41,505 nt of DNA from Myxococcus sp. (GTDB lineage Bacteria; Myxococcota; Myxococcia; Myxococcales; Myxococcaceae): positions 1-41,505 of the forward strand of contig JACSRE010000094.1 in NCBI GenBank assembly GCA_014879945.1. The letters are read 5' to 3'. Position numbers and translations under genes: made by a program. Positions 8,358 to 16,510 of the stretch are shown in pieces (position 1 is the first letter of the stretch; the number at the start of each line of letters is the position of its first letter). Under the pieces are notes generated by a model. The model was given only the letters and a program-made list of their open reading frames with translations, was not told where the DNA came from and ran no database searches.

Positions 8358-10274
8358 TCACTTCGGCCACTCGAAGAGCCAGAGCTCTCCGTTCGCAAGC
8401 GGCGCCAGGCGGGTCGCACCGGCCTGCTCGAGGAGCGCATCGGGCCCCCCTGCCCCCACGACGCTGAAGCGGGGCTTCTTTGCGAGGACCCGTGACGTCA
8501 GCGTCTGCAGCTCAGGCCTCGAGGCGACGTAGACGAGGTTGGTCCGAAGGTCCCACGTGAAGAGCTCTCCGGGGAACGGCACGGCGTCGTCCCAGGTGAC
8601 GACGTCGCCAGCCTGAAAGCGCGCGTCGAGCAGCTCACGCTGCGCCTTCGGCCAGTTCCATGGGACGACCTGCACGGCGCTCCGCTCGGCCGCCGTCCAC
8701 CCCGGGGCGGCGCTGAGCATCGCCGGCCACTGATAGTTGACGTTGGTCGCGAGCTCGCGCACGCAGAAGAACAGACTGGTGGCGAAGAGGCCGGTCGTGA
8801 CAAGCGAAAGCAGTCGCCGGGCCGGCCGCCACGGGAGCAGCACCCAGACGAGCGCAATGGCCGCCACGCCTGCGATCGAGGTGCCCATCGAGTACCGGGG
8901 CCAGAACGCCGACGGCACCGACACGGCCGCGAAGGCCAGCCACCACAGCGCAGGCGCCTGCCAGCGGCGTCCCTTGAGGGCGAACGCCACCACCGCCAAC
9001 CCCAGGCACGGGAGCGCGAGGCTGGTGAAGGCGATGCCCAGGTAGCCATCTCGCAGATCGGGCCAGTAGACGGCTCGGTTCCACTCGGTGAGTTGGAAAA
9101 TGAAGCGATCCCACTCGCCGGGAATGCCGAAGAACGACGCGCGGCCTCCGGGTGGCCCGCCGTACTGAGATGAGGCGTCGTTCTCACCGGGTAGCGCTCC
9201 AAAGAAGGGCAGCGTCATTTTGAACGGCCACGCCGGGTTGCCCATCACCAGCGCGTTCTGCAGGTACTTGTGTCCGCCGAGCAGCAACAGCAGCGCGGCA
9301 GACGACACCTGGTTTCCGAAGAGTCGCCAGCGGGCGTCAGCAGCGCGCAGCTCGAGCCCCGCGCGCAGCAGGAGGACCGGCGCGTAGAGCGCGAGGTGGA
9401 ACAGCCCGGTGTGCTTGGTGCCCAGGTAGAGACCGAACGCCATCGCCGAGGCCCAGCGGTCGCGCTTCTCGAGCGAGAACGCGCTGAAGTACGCGCCGGT
9501 GCCCAGGAGCGCTGCGCACGCGACGTCGACGTGCACCGAGGGCAACTCAAGGAAGACGGGCGAGAAGCAAAGCCACGCCGCGCCGAGGCTGGCCGAGAAC
9601 GCACGCGACGCGCCGAACCGCCTCGCCCAAGCCGCCACCACCAGCATGCCCATCAAGCCGAACGGCAACTGCGGCGCATCGTCGAGCGAGGTGTTGCCAA
9701 GGAAGAAGCCGTTCCATGCCGCCAGCAGGTGCACGTTGCGGGGGTAGCCGCGCGCCTGGTGAAAGCCCGTGTCCATGAAGGCCAGCGAGCCGTCTTGCAC
9801 GATCGTGTTGGTGATCGTGGTGTGGAACATCAAGACGTCCCACCCCCAGGAGCGGAAGAACAACACCATGAAGACGCACCAGCCGAGAATGAGCGCGGCC
9901 GGAACCAGCAGGACCACGGCTGGCTCCTTCGTCTCGAGAGCATCGGCGAACAGGCGTCTCGGGGCCGAGAGCTCCTGCTGAAATTGAGCCAGAAGAACGC
10001 TCGGCCCCAGGCCCTGCACCGCCAGCCACTTCAAGACGCCCAAGGAGCCGGCCGACGAGATGACGAACAGACTCAGTGCGCTAATCGGCCGCACCAGGTC
10101 GGCGATGAGGAAAGTGACGACGATGAGGCTGACGAAGCTCATCAGCGCGACGAGCAACCGCTCGAAGACGCCGCGCTCGCGGAAGAACCGCACCGAGACG
10201 CCGTAGCCGGCGATCAGCGGAGCCAGCGTCGCCACCATCAACCAGAGGGCCCGGAGCACGTCGATCATGAACAT
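8358..10274 (-). CDS. large polytopic membrane protein, GT-C glycosyltransferase-like
   Basis: I place the start at the ATG at 10274 (MFMIDVLRALW), giving 638 residues; an ATG two codons later is an alternative. The earlier in-frame codons encode a hydrophilic PRG-rich stretch that does not fit the family. About twelve hydrophobic helices are visible. The first long external loop reads SWGWDVLMFHTTITNTIVQ, then HQARGYPRNVHLLAAW; the conserved Asp and the following loop resemble GT-C proteins with a displaced catalytic loop. A helix with FGLYLGTKHTGLFHLAL resembles the TK motif of GT39 enzymes. The last 120 residues form a soluble domain that is probably periplasmic. It lies tail to tail with a methyltransferase and divergent from another. 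The sugar specificity is unknown. Confidence 0.68.
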   Translation of the reverse strand: MFMIDVLRALWLMVATLAPLIAGYGVSVRFFRERGVFERLLVALMSFVSLIVVTFLIADLVRPISALSLFVISSAGSLGVLKWLAVQGLGPSVLLAQFQQELSAPRRLFADALETKEPAVVLLVPAALILGWCVFMVLFFRSWGWDVLMFHTTITNTIVQDGSLAFMDTGFHQARGYPRNVHLLAAWNGFFLGNTSLDDAPQLPFGLMGMLVVAAWARRFGASRAFSASLGAAWLCFSPVFLELPSVHVDVACAALLGTGAYFSAFSLEKRDRWASAMAFGLYLGTKHTGLFHLALYAPVLLLRAGLELRAADARWRLFGNQVSSAALLLLLGGHKYLQNALVMGNPAWPFKMTLPFFGALPGENDASSQYGGPPGGRASFFGIPGEWDRFIFQLTEWNRAVYWPDLRDGYLGIAFTSLALPCLGLAVVAFALKGRRWQAPALWWLAFAAVSVPSAFWPRYSMGTSIAGVAAIALVWVLLPWRPARRLLSLVTTGLFATSLFFCVRELATNVNYQWPAMLSAAPGWTAAERSAVQVVPWNWPKAQRELLDARFQAGDVVTWDDAVPFPGELFTWDLRTNLVYVASRPELQTLTSRVLAKKPRFSVVGAGGPDALLEQAGATRLAPLANGELWLFEWPK

Positions 10275-10382
10275 TTCGACCGTACACCACCCCCTCGGCG
10301 GCCCTCGCGGAAACCACACGCTCGCGCTTGGAAGGCCTCACGCAAACGGCTACATCGCCGACTCTTTCGCGAGGTCGAACCC

Positions 10383-11369
10383 ATGCGTGTCGAAGTCCTG
10401 CAGTGGCTGATGTGCCCTGAGACGAACGAGCCCCTCGAGCTGGCGGCGGGCGCCGAGACGGCGTCTGACGGCCACGTGATGCGCGGCGTGCTCTCGACCA
10501 AGGGCGGCAAGCGCTACGACATCGTCGACGGCGTGCCCGTGCTGATCCCCGGCTCCACCACCTCGCTCGAGAAAGAGACCGCCGACCGCTTCGCCGAAGA
10601 GTGGCACCGCTGGAGCGAGCTGCGCGACTACTACGAGAAGCAGTTCCTCGACTGGGTGGCGCCCGTCGGCAAAGACGACTTCAAGGACAAGATCGTCTTC
10701 GAGGGCGGCTGCGGCAAGGGCCGGCACACGCACGTCGTCGCCAACATGGGCGTGAAGGCCATCGTCTCGGTCGATCTCGGCACCTCGGCGTACGTGGCCT
10801 TCCGCAACACGCGCCACCTGCCCAACGCGCACGTCGTCATCGGCGATCTGCTCCAGCCGCCGGTGCAGCGCGTGTTCGACCTCGCCTTCTCGGTGGGCGT
10901 GCTGCACCACCTGCCCGACCCGCGCGCGGGCTTCCTGTCGCTGTCGTCGAAGGTGAAGCCGGGCGGCCGGGTGGTGTTCTGGGTCTACGGCCACGAGAAC
11001 AACGAGTGGATCACCCGCTTCGTCGACCCGGTGCGCAAGCAGCTGACCGCGCGGCTCGACTCGAACGTGCTCCGGGCGCTCTCGGCGGTGCCCACGGCGG
11101 GCCTCTTCGGCCTCATCAAGGTGGCCTACGACAAGAAGCGAAACCCCTTCGTGGCCAGCCTGCCCTACGGCGAGTACTTCGCCTCGATGCACGACTTCCC
11201 CTTCGACGAGCTGCACAGCATCGTGTTCGACCAGCTGGTGACGCCCGTCGCGTACTACCTGCGCGGCGACGAGGTGAAGGCGTGGTTCGACGGCAAGCCC
11301 TTCAAGGACGTCGAGGTGCGCTGGCACCGCAAGTACAGCTGGACGGGCACGGCCCAGATTCCGAGCTGA
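10383..11369 (+). CDS. methyltransferase with N-terminal Trm112-like domain
   Basis: The ATG at 10383 gives 328 residues; the longer open frame upstream is the shadow of the opposite gene. Residues 1-57 (MRVEVLQWLMCPETNEPLEL to YDIVDGVPVLIP) look like a Trm112/YcaR small domain, but only one of the usual zinc cysteines (C11) is present, so it probably does not bind zinc. The catalytic domain has motif I FEGGCGKGRHT (106-116), then SVDLG and FSVGVLHHLPDPRAGFLSLS, followed by VKPGGRVVFWVYG. This two-domain layout is common in methyltransferases encoded within polysaccharide or lipid-sugar clusters. No membrane segment is seen. The acceptor is unknown. It is 7 bases from the tail of the next gene on the other strand. 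Confidence 0.85.
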   Translation: MRVEVLQWLMCPETNEPLELAAGAETASDGHVMRGVLSTKGGKRYDIVDGVPVLIPGSTTSLEKETADRFAEEWHRWSELRDYYEKQFLDWVAPVGKDDFKDKIVFEGGCGKGRHTHVVANMGVKAIVSVDLGTSAYVAFRNTRHLPNAHVVIGDLLQPPVQRVFDLAFSVGVLHHLPDPRAGFLSLSSKVKPGGRVVFWVYGHENNEWITRFVDPVRKQLTARLDSNVLRALSAVPTAGLFGLIKVAYDKKRNPFVASLPYGEYFASMHDFPFDELHSIVFDQLVTPVAYYLRGDEVKAWFDGKPFKDVEVRWHRKYSWTGTAQIPS

Positions 11370-11376
11370 CCGGGCC

Positions 11377-12504
11377 TCACCCCTCGACGACGGCCCTGGC
11401 GAGCTCAGCGTCAGGGTGCGCGCGATCGGCGGCCCACTCCGCGAGCAGCGGCCGCACCCACTCCTTTTCCCGGAGCCAGGCGATGGCTCGCGCCTTCACC
11501 TTCGACTTCTCACCCGACAGGCGAAGCACCAGCCGCGCAGCGAGCGGAGAACGAAGGAGCTCGTAGGACTCGAAGGCCTCGCCCTGTCTCGTGCCCGGGT
11601 AGCGGTGAACGACCTGCAGCTCGGTCTCGAGCGCCCTCTCCCCGGCGAGGAAGAACAGGCGCGCCGGGGAGGGCCCGTTCATGTTCGCCTGCACCTTGAA
11701 CCCGAAGGCCGTCCACAGCGCGTGGAATTGAGCGGCGACGAAGTCAGGGGCGCCGTCGCAGAAGCAGAGGTCGTTCACGTTCGAGGGGTCGGCGCTGGCG
11801 TTGCGCTGGTACGAGCCGAACTTGAGGCTGTACTTGTAGCCGACGCGCGAAATGCCCTCTGGGCCGTGGAGCAAGATGTCGAGGTTGGCGGCGGCAAAGG
11901 TCTTCTGCCGCCGCTTGAAGAGCCCCTCGAGGCGCGCACGAGCCTCGGTCGACTCGGCTGCCGGCGTTCTCAGGAGCAAGCCGTACAGCACGGGGAAGAG
12001 CCCCTGGAGGCGCCCTGTCCCCCACACCTCGTCATCGGTCGCCTCGAGGCCATCGAGAAAGGCGGGGAGGACACACGAGGGCCCCACCATCGCCTCGAGC
12101 GCGCCAAAGTGAACGGGCAACAGGTCGAGCGCCGGCAGCCGCTCCTTGACCAGCGCCTGGGCCTCGAGAGCGCCGATGGGCGCTGGCGCTGCCTCGTATG
12201 GGATCTGCTCACCGAAGTGCCGGGGCGTCACGCGCAGCTCGGCGATCGCGACGTTGCGATGCAGGTGCGTCGATGAGGAGCGCCGCTTCGCTCCGGGCGC
12301 CAGGTCAGGCAGCAGCGTCACGGGCGCCATCGCCGAGCCGAGGCCGAGGGCGAACGCGAGATCGAGCGCAGGAGTCAGGGCGAACCCGGGCTTGAGGTAC
12401 TTCGCGCCGAACGCCTCGTCGCCGTGCTCCATGGCGCGCGAAGGCAGGGGCTCGGGGCCACGCGTCGTCGTCGCCTTCTGAGAGGAGCCTCGAGCAGGTG
12501 CCAT
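11377..12504 (-). CDS. hypothetical protein, unknown family
   Basis: This 375-residue protein is not one I recognise. It has no signal peptide and no membrane helix, so it is probably cytoplasmic. A central segment (LFKRRQKTFAAANLDILLHG, then SRVGYKYSLKFGSYQ) and DLCFCDGAPDFVAAQFHALW are well-formed globular sequence. The C-terminal 60 residues, rich in Ala, Leu and Arg with regular helices, could be HEAT-like. The start is uncertain: ATG 12504 is used, but an internal ATG at 12432 (MEHGDEAFGAKYL) also fits, and neither has a clear ribosome binding site. It lies 42 bases downstream of the epimerase gene and may be the last gene of that operon. Codon bias and amino-acid composition support this strand over the opposite frame. 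Confidence 0.6.
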   Translation of the reverse strand: MAPARGSSQKATTTRGPEPLPSRAMEHGDEAFGAKYLKPGFALTPALDLAFALGLGSAMAPVTLLPDLAPGAKRRSSSTHLHRNVAIAELRVTPRHFGEQIPYEAAPAPIGALEAQALVKERLPALDLLPVHFGALEAMVGPSCVLPAFLDGLEATDDEVWGTGRLQGLFPVLYGLLLRTPAAESTEARARLEGLFKRRQKTFAAANLDILLHGPEGISRVGYKYSLKFGSYQRNASADPSNVNDLCFCDGAPDFVAAQFHALWTAFGFKVQANMNGPSPARLFFLAGERALETELQVVHRYPGTRQGEAFESYELLRSPLAARLVLRLSGEKSKVKARAIAWLREKEWVRPLLAEWAADRAHPDAELARAVVEG

Positions 12505-12546
12505 CAAGCCATCGTGCCCGGCGACACCGGCTTCGTCAGCTGGCTT

Positions 12547-13512
12547 TCACTTCCAGCCGTCGGCGGCCGGCGTCTTGAACCACTCCGCGAAGCGCGCGAG
12601 GCCCTCGTTGATGGGCGTGGTGGCCTTCCACCCGAGCAGCCGCTCGGCCTTCTCGGTCGCGGCGCAGGTCAACGGCACGTCGCCGGGTTGGTCGGGCTGG
12701 CGATCGAGCTTCGCCGTCTGCCCCAACGCCTTCTCGAGGCCCGCCACGAGATCGGTCAACGTCACCGGCCGCGAGCCGCCGAGGTTCAGCACCTCGAACT
12801 GCGGCCAGCGGTGATCGAGCGCGGCGATGACGCCCCGCACGGTGTCGTCGACGAAGGTGTAGTCGCGCGCCGACTTGCCATCGCCGAAGAAGGGCACCGT
12901 CTCGCCGCGCCCGATGAGGCGGGCGAACTTCGAGATGGCGAGATCGGGCCGCTGGCGGGGCCCGTACACGGTGAAGAAGCGCAGCGCGCAGGTCTCGAGG
13001 CCGTAGAGGTGCGCGAAGGTGGCGCAGAGCATCTCGCCGGCGATCTTGGTGGCCGCGTACGGAGAGACGGGCCGGTCGATGCGGTCCTCCTCCGAGAACG
13101 GGGCGTTCGAGCGCGCGCCGTACACCGACGATGACGACGCGAAGATGAAGCGGCTGGCGTGCTGCTTGCGCGCCACCTCGAGCATGTTGGTGGTGCCGTC
13201 GACGTTCACCTCGGAGTACAGCAACGGTTGGGCGATCGACGGCCGCACGCCCGCCCGCGCCGCGAGGTGAATGACGCCCGCGCCCTGCCCCGCCGCCGCG
13301 AAGGCCTTCTCGACGTCGCCGACGGTGCGCAGGTCGCCTTCGATGAACGACACGCCCAGCTTCGTGAGGCGCTCGGCGGTGCGCCGCTTCAGCGCCGGGT
13401 CGTAGAAGCTGTCGAAGCAGTCGAGCACCGTCACGCGATCGCCGCGGGCCACCAGTGCCTGGGCCACGTGCGAGCCGATGAAGCCCGCCCCTCCGGTCAA
13501 CAAGACGTTCAC
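12547..13512 (-). CDS. NAD-dependent NDP-sugar epimerase/dehydratase (GalE-like extended SDR)
   Basis: The start is GTG 13512, whose GTGA overlaps the stop of the amidotransferase gene by four bases; AAGGAG lies eight bases upstream. This gives 321 residues, normal for the family. The nucleotide-binding motif GGAGFIG is at 7-13. The catalytic SSSS (126-129) and Y152-x-x-x-K156 (PYAATK) are intact. Other family marks are HLAARAGVRPS, ALRFFTVYGPRQRPD and FFGDGKSARDYTFVDD. The RPDLAISKF segment is typical of UDP-glucuronate or UDP-N-acetylglucosamine 4-epimerases, rather than of plain UDP-glucose 4-epimerase. It would supply an activated sugar to the glycosyltransferases in this locus. The exact substrate cannot be settled by eye. 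Confidence 0.87.
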   Translation of the reverse strand: MNVLLTGGAGFIGSHVAQALVARGDRVTVLDCFDSFYDPALKRRTAERLTKLGVSFIEGDLRTVGDVEKAFAAAGQGAGVIHLAARAGVRPSIAQPLLYSEVNVDGTTNMLEVARKQHASRFIFASSSSVYGARSNAPFSEEDRIDRPVSPYAATKIAGEMLCATFAHLYGLETCALRFFTVYGPRQRPDLAISKFARLIGRGETVPFFGDGKSARDYTFVDDTVRGVIAALDHRWPQFEVLNLGGSRPVTLTDLVAGLEKALGQTAKLDRQPDQPGDVPLTCAATEKAERLLGWKATTPINEGLARFAEWFKTPAADGWK

Positions 13513-15416
13513 GGTGTCGTCTCCTTCTTCAGCCAGCGCCTTCGCCAGAGCTCGAACATCAAGAGCGCCCACAGCGGCTTGCGGTGATCGACGCGGTCGG
13601 ACAGGTGATCGTCGATCAACCGGCGCACCACCTTCGGCTCGAAGAACCCGGCCTGGGCGACGGCCTGCTCCGACAGCAGCTCTTCGAGGAGCGGCCGCAG
13701 CGGCCCCTTCAGCCACGCCGCCACCGGTAGCGCGAAGCCGTGCTTCTTGCGGTACAGAATCTCGGGCGGCAGCAACGGCTCGAGCGCCTTCTTGAGCAGC
13801 CACTTGCGGGTGGTGCCCCGCATCTTGAGCGAGAACGGCAGCGACATGGCCAGCTCGACGACGCGGGTGTCGAGGAAGGGCGCGCGCACCTCGAGCGAGG
13901 CCGCCATCGACGCGCGGTCCACTTTCACGAGGATGTCGTCCTTCATGTAGAAGTGGACGTAGAAGCGCTCGACCTGCTCGATGCCCGACTCCGGGCGCTC
14001 CGAGGCGAAGGCGTCGAGCGGCGCGTAGATGTCGGCCACCCCGTCTCCAGGCGCGCGCCAGGCCGGCGTCAGCACCTCTTGCACGGCCTCGGGGGTGAAC
14101 GACGCGATCCACGCCTGGTGGCGGTGGTGCGCGGGGCGGCCCAGCCCACCGAGGAACTGGCGCGCCCGGAAGTCGAGGCTCATGTACGCGCCCGACTTCG
14201 GGAGCAGCGACGTCAGCCCGCTCGCCTTGTCCCACAGCGCGCGGGGCAGCCCCCCAAGCGCCACGCCGATGGGGTGCGCGAGGAAGCTGTCGTAGCCGGC
14301 GAAGAGCTCGTCTGCGCCGTCACCGCCCAGGGCCACCGTCACGTGCTTCCGGGTGAAGCGTGAGAGCAGGTAGGTCGGCACGTACGACGGGTCGGCGAAG
14401 GGCTCGTCGAGCTGATCGGCCACCTGCGGCACCAGATCGACGCAGGCCTGCGCCGAGAGCGTCTCTTCGTGGTGATCGGTGCCCAGGTGCCGGGCCACCA
14501 GCCGCGCGTACTGGCTCTCGTCGAAGCTCGCCTCCGAGAAGCCGATGCTGAAGGTCTTCAGCTTGCCCTTCGGCACCTCGCGCGCGGCCAGGGCGGTGAC
14601 GGCGCTCGAGTCGATGCCGCCCGAGAGGAAGACGCCCAGCGGCACGTCAGACACCAGGCGCCGCTTCACCGCGCCCGCCAGCTCGTCTCTCAGCTTCTCG
14701 CACGCCGCGTCCACCGAGGCGGGCAGCTGCTCCATCAACGAGTGGGCTGGCGCGTCGGGCACCCGGTAGTAGCGCTCCAGCCGCAGGCGGCCGCCCTCGT
14801 ACACCGCGAAGTGCGACTCAGGCAGCTTGCGCACGCCCTGAAGAATCGAGTCGGGCGTCGGCACGCAGTCGAAGGCCAGGTAGCGGCGCAGCGCCGCGGC
14901 GTCGACCGCTCGCGGACAGGCCGGGTGCTGGAGCAGCCCTTTGAGCTCGCTCCCGAACAGCAGCCCGAACGGCCCCTCGGCGACGTAGACCGGCTTCTTG
15001 CCGAAGCGGTCGCGCGCCAGCACCAGGCGCTGGTGCTTCGCGTCCCAGATGGCCACGCCGAACATGCCCTGAATGCGCTCGAAGACGCCGGTGCCCCACT
15101 CGAGGTACCCGTGGAGGATCACCTCGGTGTCCGAGCGGTTCTCGAAGACGTGGCCCCGCTGCTCGAGCTCCACCTTGAGGGTGCTGAAGTTGTAGATCTC
15201 TCCGTTGAAGACGATGGTGGCGTGCGCCGCCGTCATGGGCTGGTGGCCGCCCTCGACGTCGATGATCGACAGCCGCCGAAACCCCAGGGCGCAGGGCCCG
15301 TCGAGGTGAAAGCCGTCGTCGTCAGGGCCGCGGTGGCTGATCGCGCTCGCCATCGCCCGCACGAGCCGCTCTTCTGCTCTGGCCCCTGAGGTGACGAAGC
15401 CGACGATGCCGCACAT
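13509..15416 (-). CDS. asnB: asparagine synthase-type glutamine amidotransferase
   Basis: This 635-residue protein matches the glutamine-hydrolysing asparagine synthetase family. The N-terminal class II glutaminase domain starts MCGIVGF, with Cys2 as nucleophile after Met removal, and includes SHRGPDDDG and NGEIYNF. The C-terminal ATP-pyrophosphatase domain carries the P-loop SGGIDSS at 265-271 and the ALGGDGADELFAGYDSF segment. All expected catalytic motifs are present. It could make asparagine, but AsnB-like enzymes in glycan loci often amidate uronic acids or other sugar carboxylates. Its place between a GT2 glycosyltransferase (3 bases upstream) and an epimerase (4-base overlap) favours the second role. 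The symbol reflects family membership, not a proven reaction. Confidence 0.88.
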   Translation of the reverse strand: MCGIVGFVTSGARAEERLVRAMASAISHRGPDDDGFHLDGPCALGFRRLSIIDVEGGHQPMTAAHATIVFNGEIYNFSTLKVELEQRGHVFENRSDTEVILHGYLEWGTGVFERIQGMFGVAIWDAKHQRLVLARDRFGKKPVYVAEGPFGLLFGSELKGLLQHPACPRAVDAAALRRYLAFDCVPTPDSILQGVRKLPESHFAVYEGGRLRLERYYRVPDAPAHSLMEQLPASVDAACEKLRDELAGAVKRRLVSDVPLGVFLSGGIDSSAVTALAAREVPKGKLKTFSIGFSEASFDESQYARLVARHLGTDHHEETLSAQACVDLVPQVADQLDEPFADPSYVPTYLLSRFTRKHVTVALGGDGADELFAGYDSFLAHPIGVALGGLPRALWDKASGLTSLLPKSGAYMSLDFRARQFLGGLGRPAHHRHQAWIASFTPEAVQEVLTPAWRAPGDGVADIYAPLDAFASERPESGIEQVERFYVHFYMKDDILVKVDRASMAASLEVRAPFLDTRVVELAMSLPFSLKMRGTTRKWLLKKALEPLLPPEILYRKKHGFALPVAAWLKGPLRPLLEELLSEQAVAQAGFFEPKVVRRLIDDHLSDRVDHRKPLWALLMFELWRRRWLKKETTP

Positions 15417-15419
15417 GGG

Positions 15420-16400
15420 TTACTCCCGGCGCTCTGGAGCCTTCGTCTCGCCCTTCACCGTCACCGAGCCGACCAGGTACGGCCGCTTGCCCTGGCTCTC
15501 GTAGTAGGTGCGGATGACGACCTCGGCCAGCAGCCCGACGAGGATCGACTGAATGCCGGTGAGCCCCGCGATGCCCGCGAACAGCGGCAGCGGCGTCGCC
15601 ACGAAGTCGCGCAGCCCCGCCAGCTTGAGGCCCACCGCGATCGCGAACGCGAGGAGCGAGAGCATCATCGACACCAGGCCGAACCCGCCGAACACGTAGA
15701 TGGGCTTGGTGAGGTACTGGAACAGGAACTTCACGACGATCAGATCGAGCACCACGCGCGGAATGCGACCGAACCCGTACTTCGAGACGCCGGCGACGCG
15801 GGCGCGGTGGTTCACCACCATCTCGGTGACGCGCGCGCCCTGCCAGTGGGCGTAGATGGGAATGAAGCGGTGCATCTCGCCGTAGAGCTTCACGCCCTCG
15901 ATGACGTCGCGGCGGTAGGCCTTCAAGGTGCAGCCGTAGTCGTGGAGCTGCACGCCCGACAGCCACGAGATGAGCCCGTTGGCGACCTTCGAGGGCAGCA
16001 CGCGCAGGCCCGAGTCCTGACGGTTCTTTCGCCAGCCCGAGACGCACTCGTAGCCCTCGGCCATCTTCGCCAGCATCTTCGGAATCTCGGCGGGGTCGTT
16101 CTGCAGGTCGCCGTCCATGGGCACGATGACCTCGCCCGAGGCCCGCTCGATGCCCGCCGCCAGCGCCGCCGTCTGCCCGAAGTTGCGCCGGAACTTCACC
16201 AGCACCACCGCGTCGTCCTGCTTCGCGATGGCCTCGAGCACGCCGTAGGTCTTGTCGGTGGAGCCGTCGTCCACGAAGACCATCTCAAAGGACCGGCCGA
16301 ACGCGACCAGCACGCCCTTGAGCTCGTCGTAGAGCGCGCGGGCGTTCTCCTCTTCGTTGAAGAACGGAACGACGACCGACAGGTCGATGGGGGCAGGCAT
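15420..16400 (-). CDS. GT2 family glycosyltransferase, ArnC/DPM1-like with two C-terminal membrane helices
   Basis: I choose the ATG at 16400 (MPAPIDLSVVVPFFNEEENA), because homologues usually begin just before this first beta strand; an ATG at 16439 adds 13 residues. The 326-residue protein has the GT-A motifs VDDGSTD (43-49) and DGDLQND (96-102), then RNFGQTAAL and SWLSGVQLHDYGCTLKAYRR. Two hydrophobic hairpin helices follow (PIYVFGGFGLVSMMLSLLAF and PLFAGIAGLTGIQSILVGLL). This layout is that of undecaprenyl-phosphate sugar transferases, which make the polyprenyl-phosphate sugars used by GT-C enzymes, several of which are encoded nearby. It is the first gene of the operon with the amidotransferase and epimerase. 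Confidence 0.9.
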   Translation of the reverse strand: MPAPIDLSVVVPFFNEEENARALYDELKGVLVAFGRSFEMVFVDDGSTDKTYGVLEAIAKQDDAVVLVKFRRNFGQTAALAAGIERASGEVIVPMDGDLQNDPAEIPKMLAKMAEGYECVSGWRKNRQDSGLRVLPSKVANGLISWLSGVQLHDYGCTLKAYRRDVIEGVKLYGEMHRFIPIYAHWQGARVTEMVVNHRARVAGVSKYGFGRIPRVVLDLIVVKFLFQYLTKPIYVFGGFGLVSMMLSLLAFAIAVGLKLAGLRDFVATPLPLFAGIAGLTGIQSILVGLLAEVVIRTYYESQGKRPYLVGSVTVKGETKAPERRE

Positions 16401-16510
16401 CGGGCCGCGAGTTAGCAGAACCCGCCGATGGGTCGACATGAATGTGCCCCACGGACCGTTTGGTCATTGGCTTCCTTGAACCGGGCTCCCAGTGCCGTTA
16501 GGGCGGGCCC

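Noticed and set aside
16454-16465. A small dyad GACC-GTTT-GGTC in the gap between the GT2 and redox genes, as an operator.
   Set aside because: A 4-bp arm is expected by chance in GC-rich sequence and no regulator gene is nearby.
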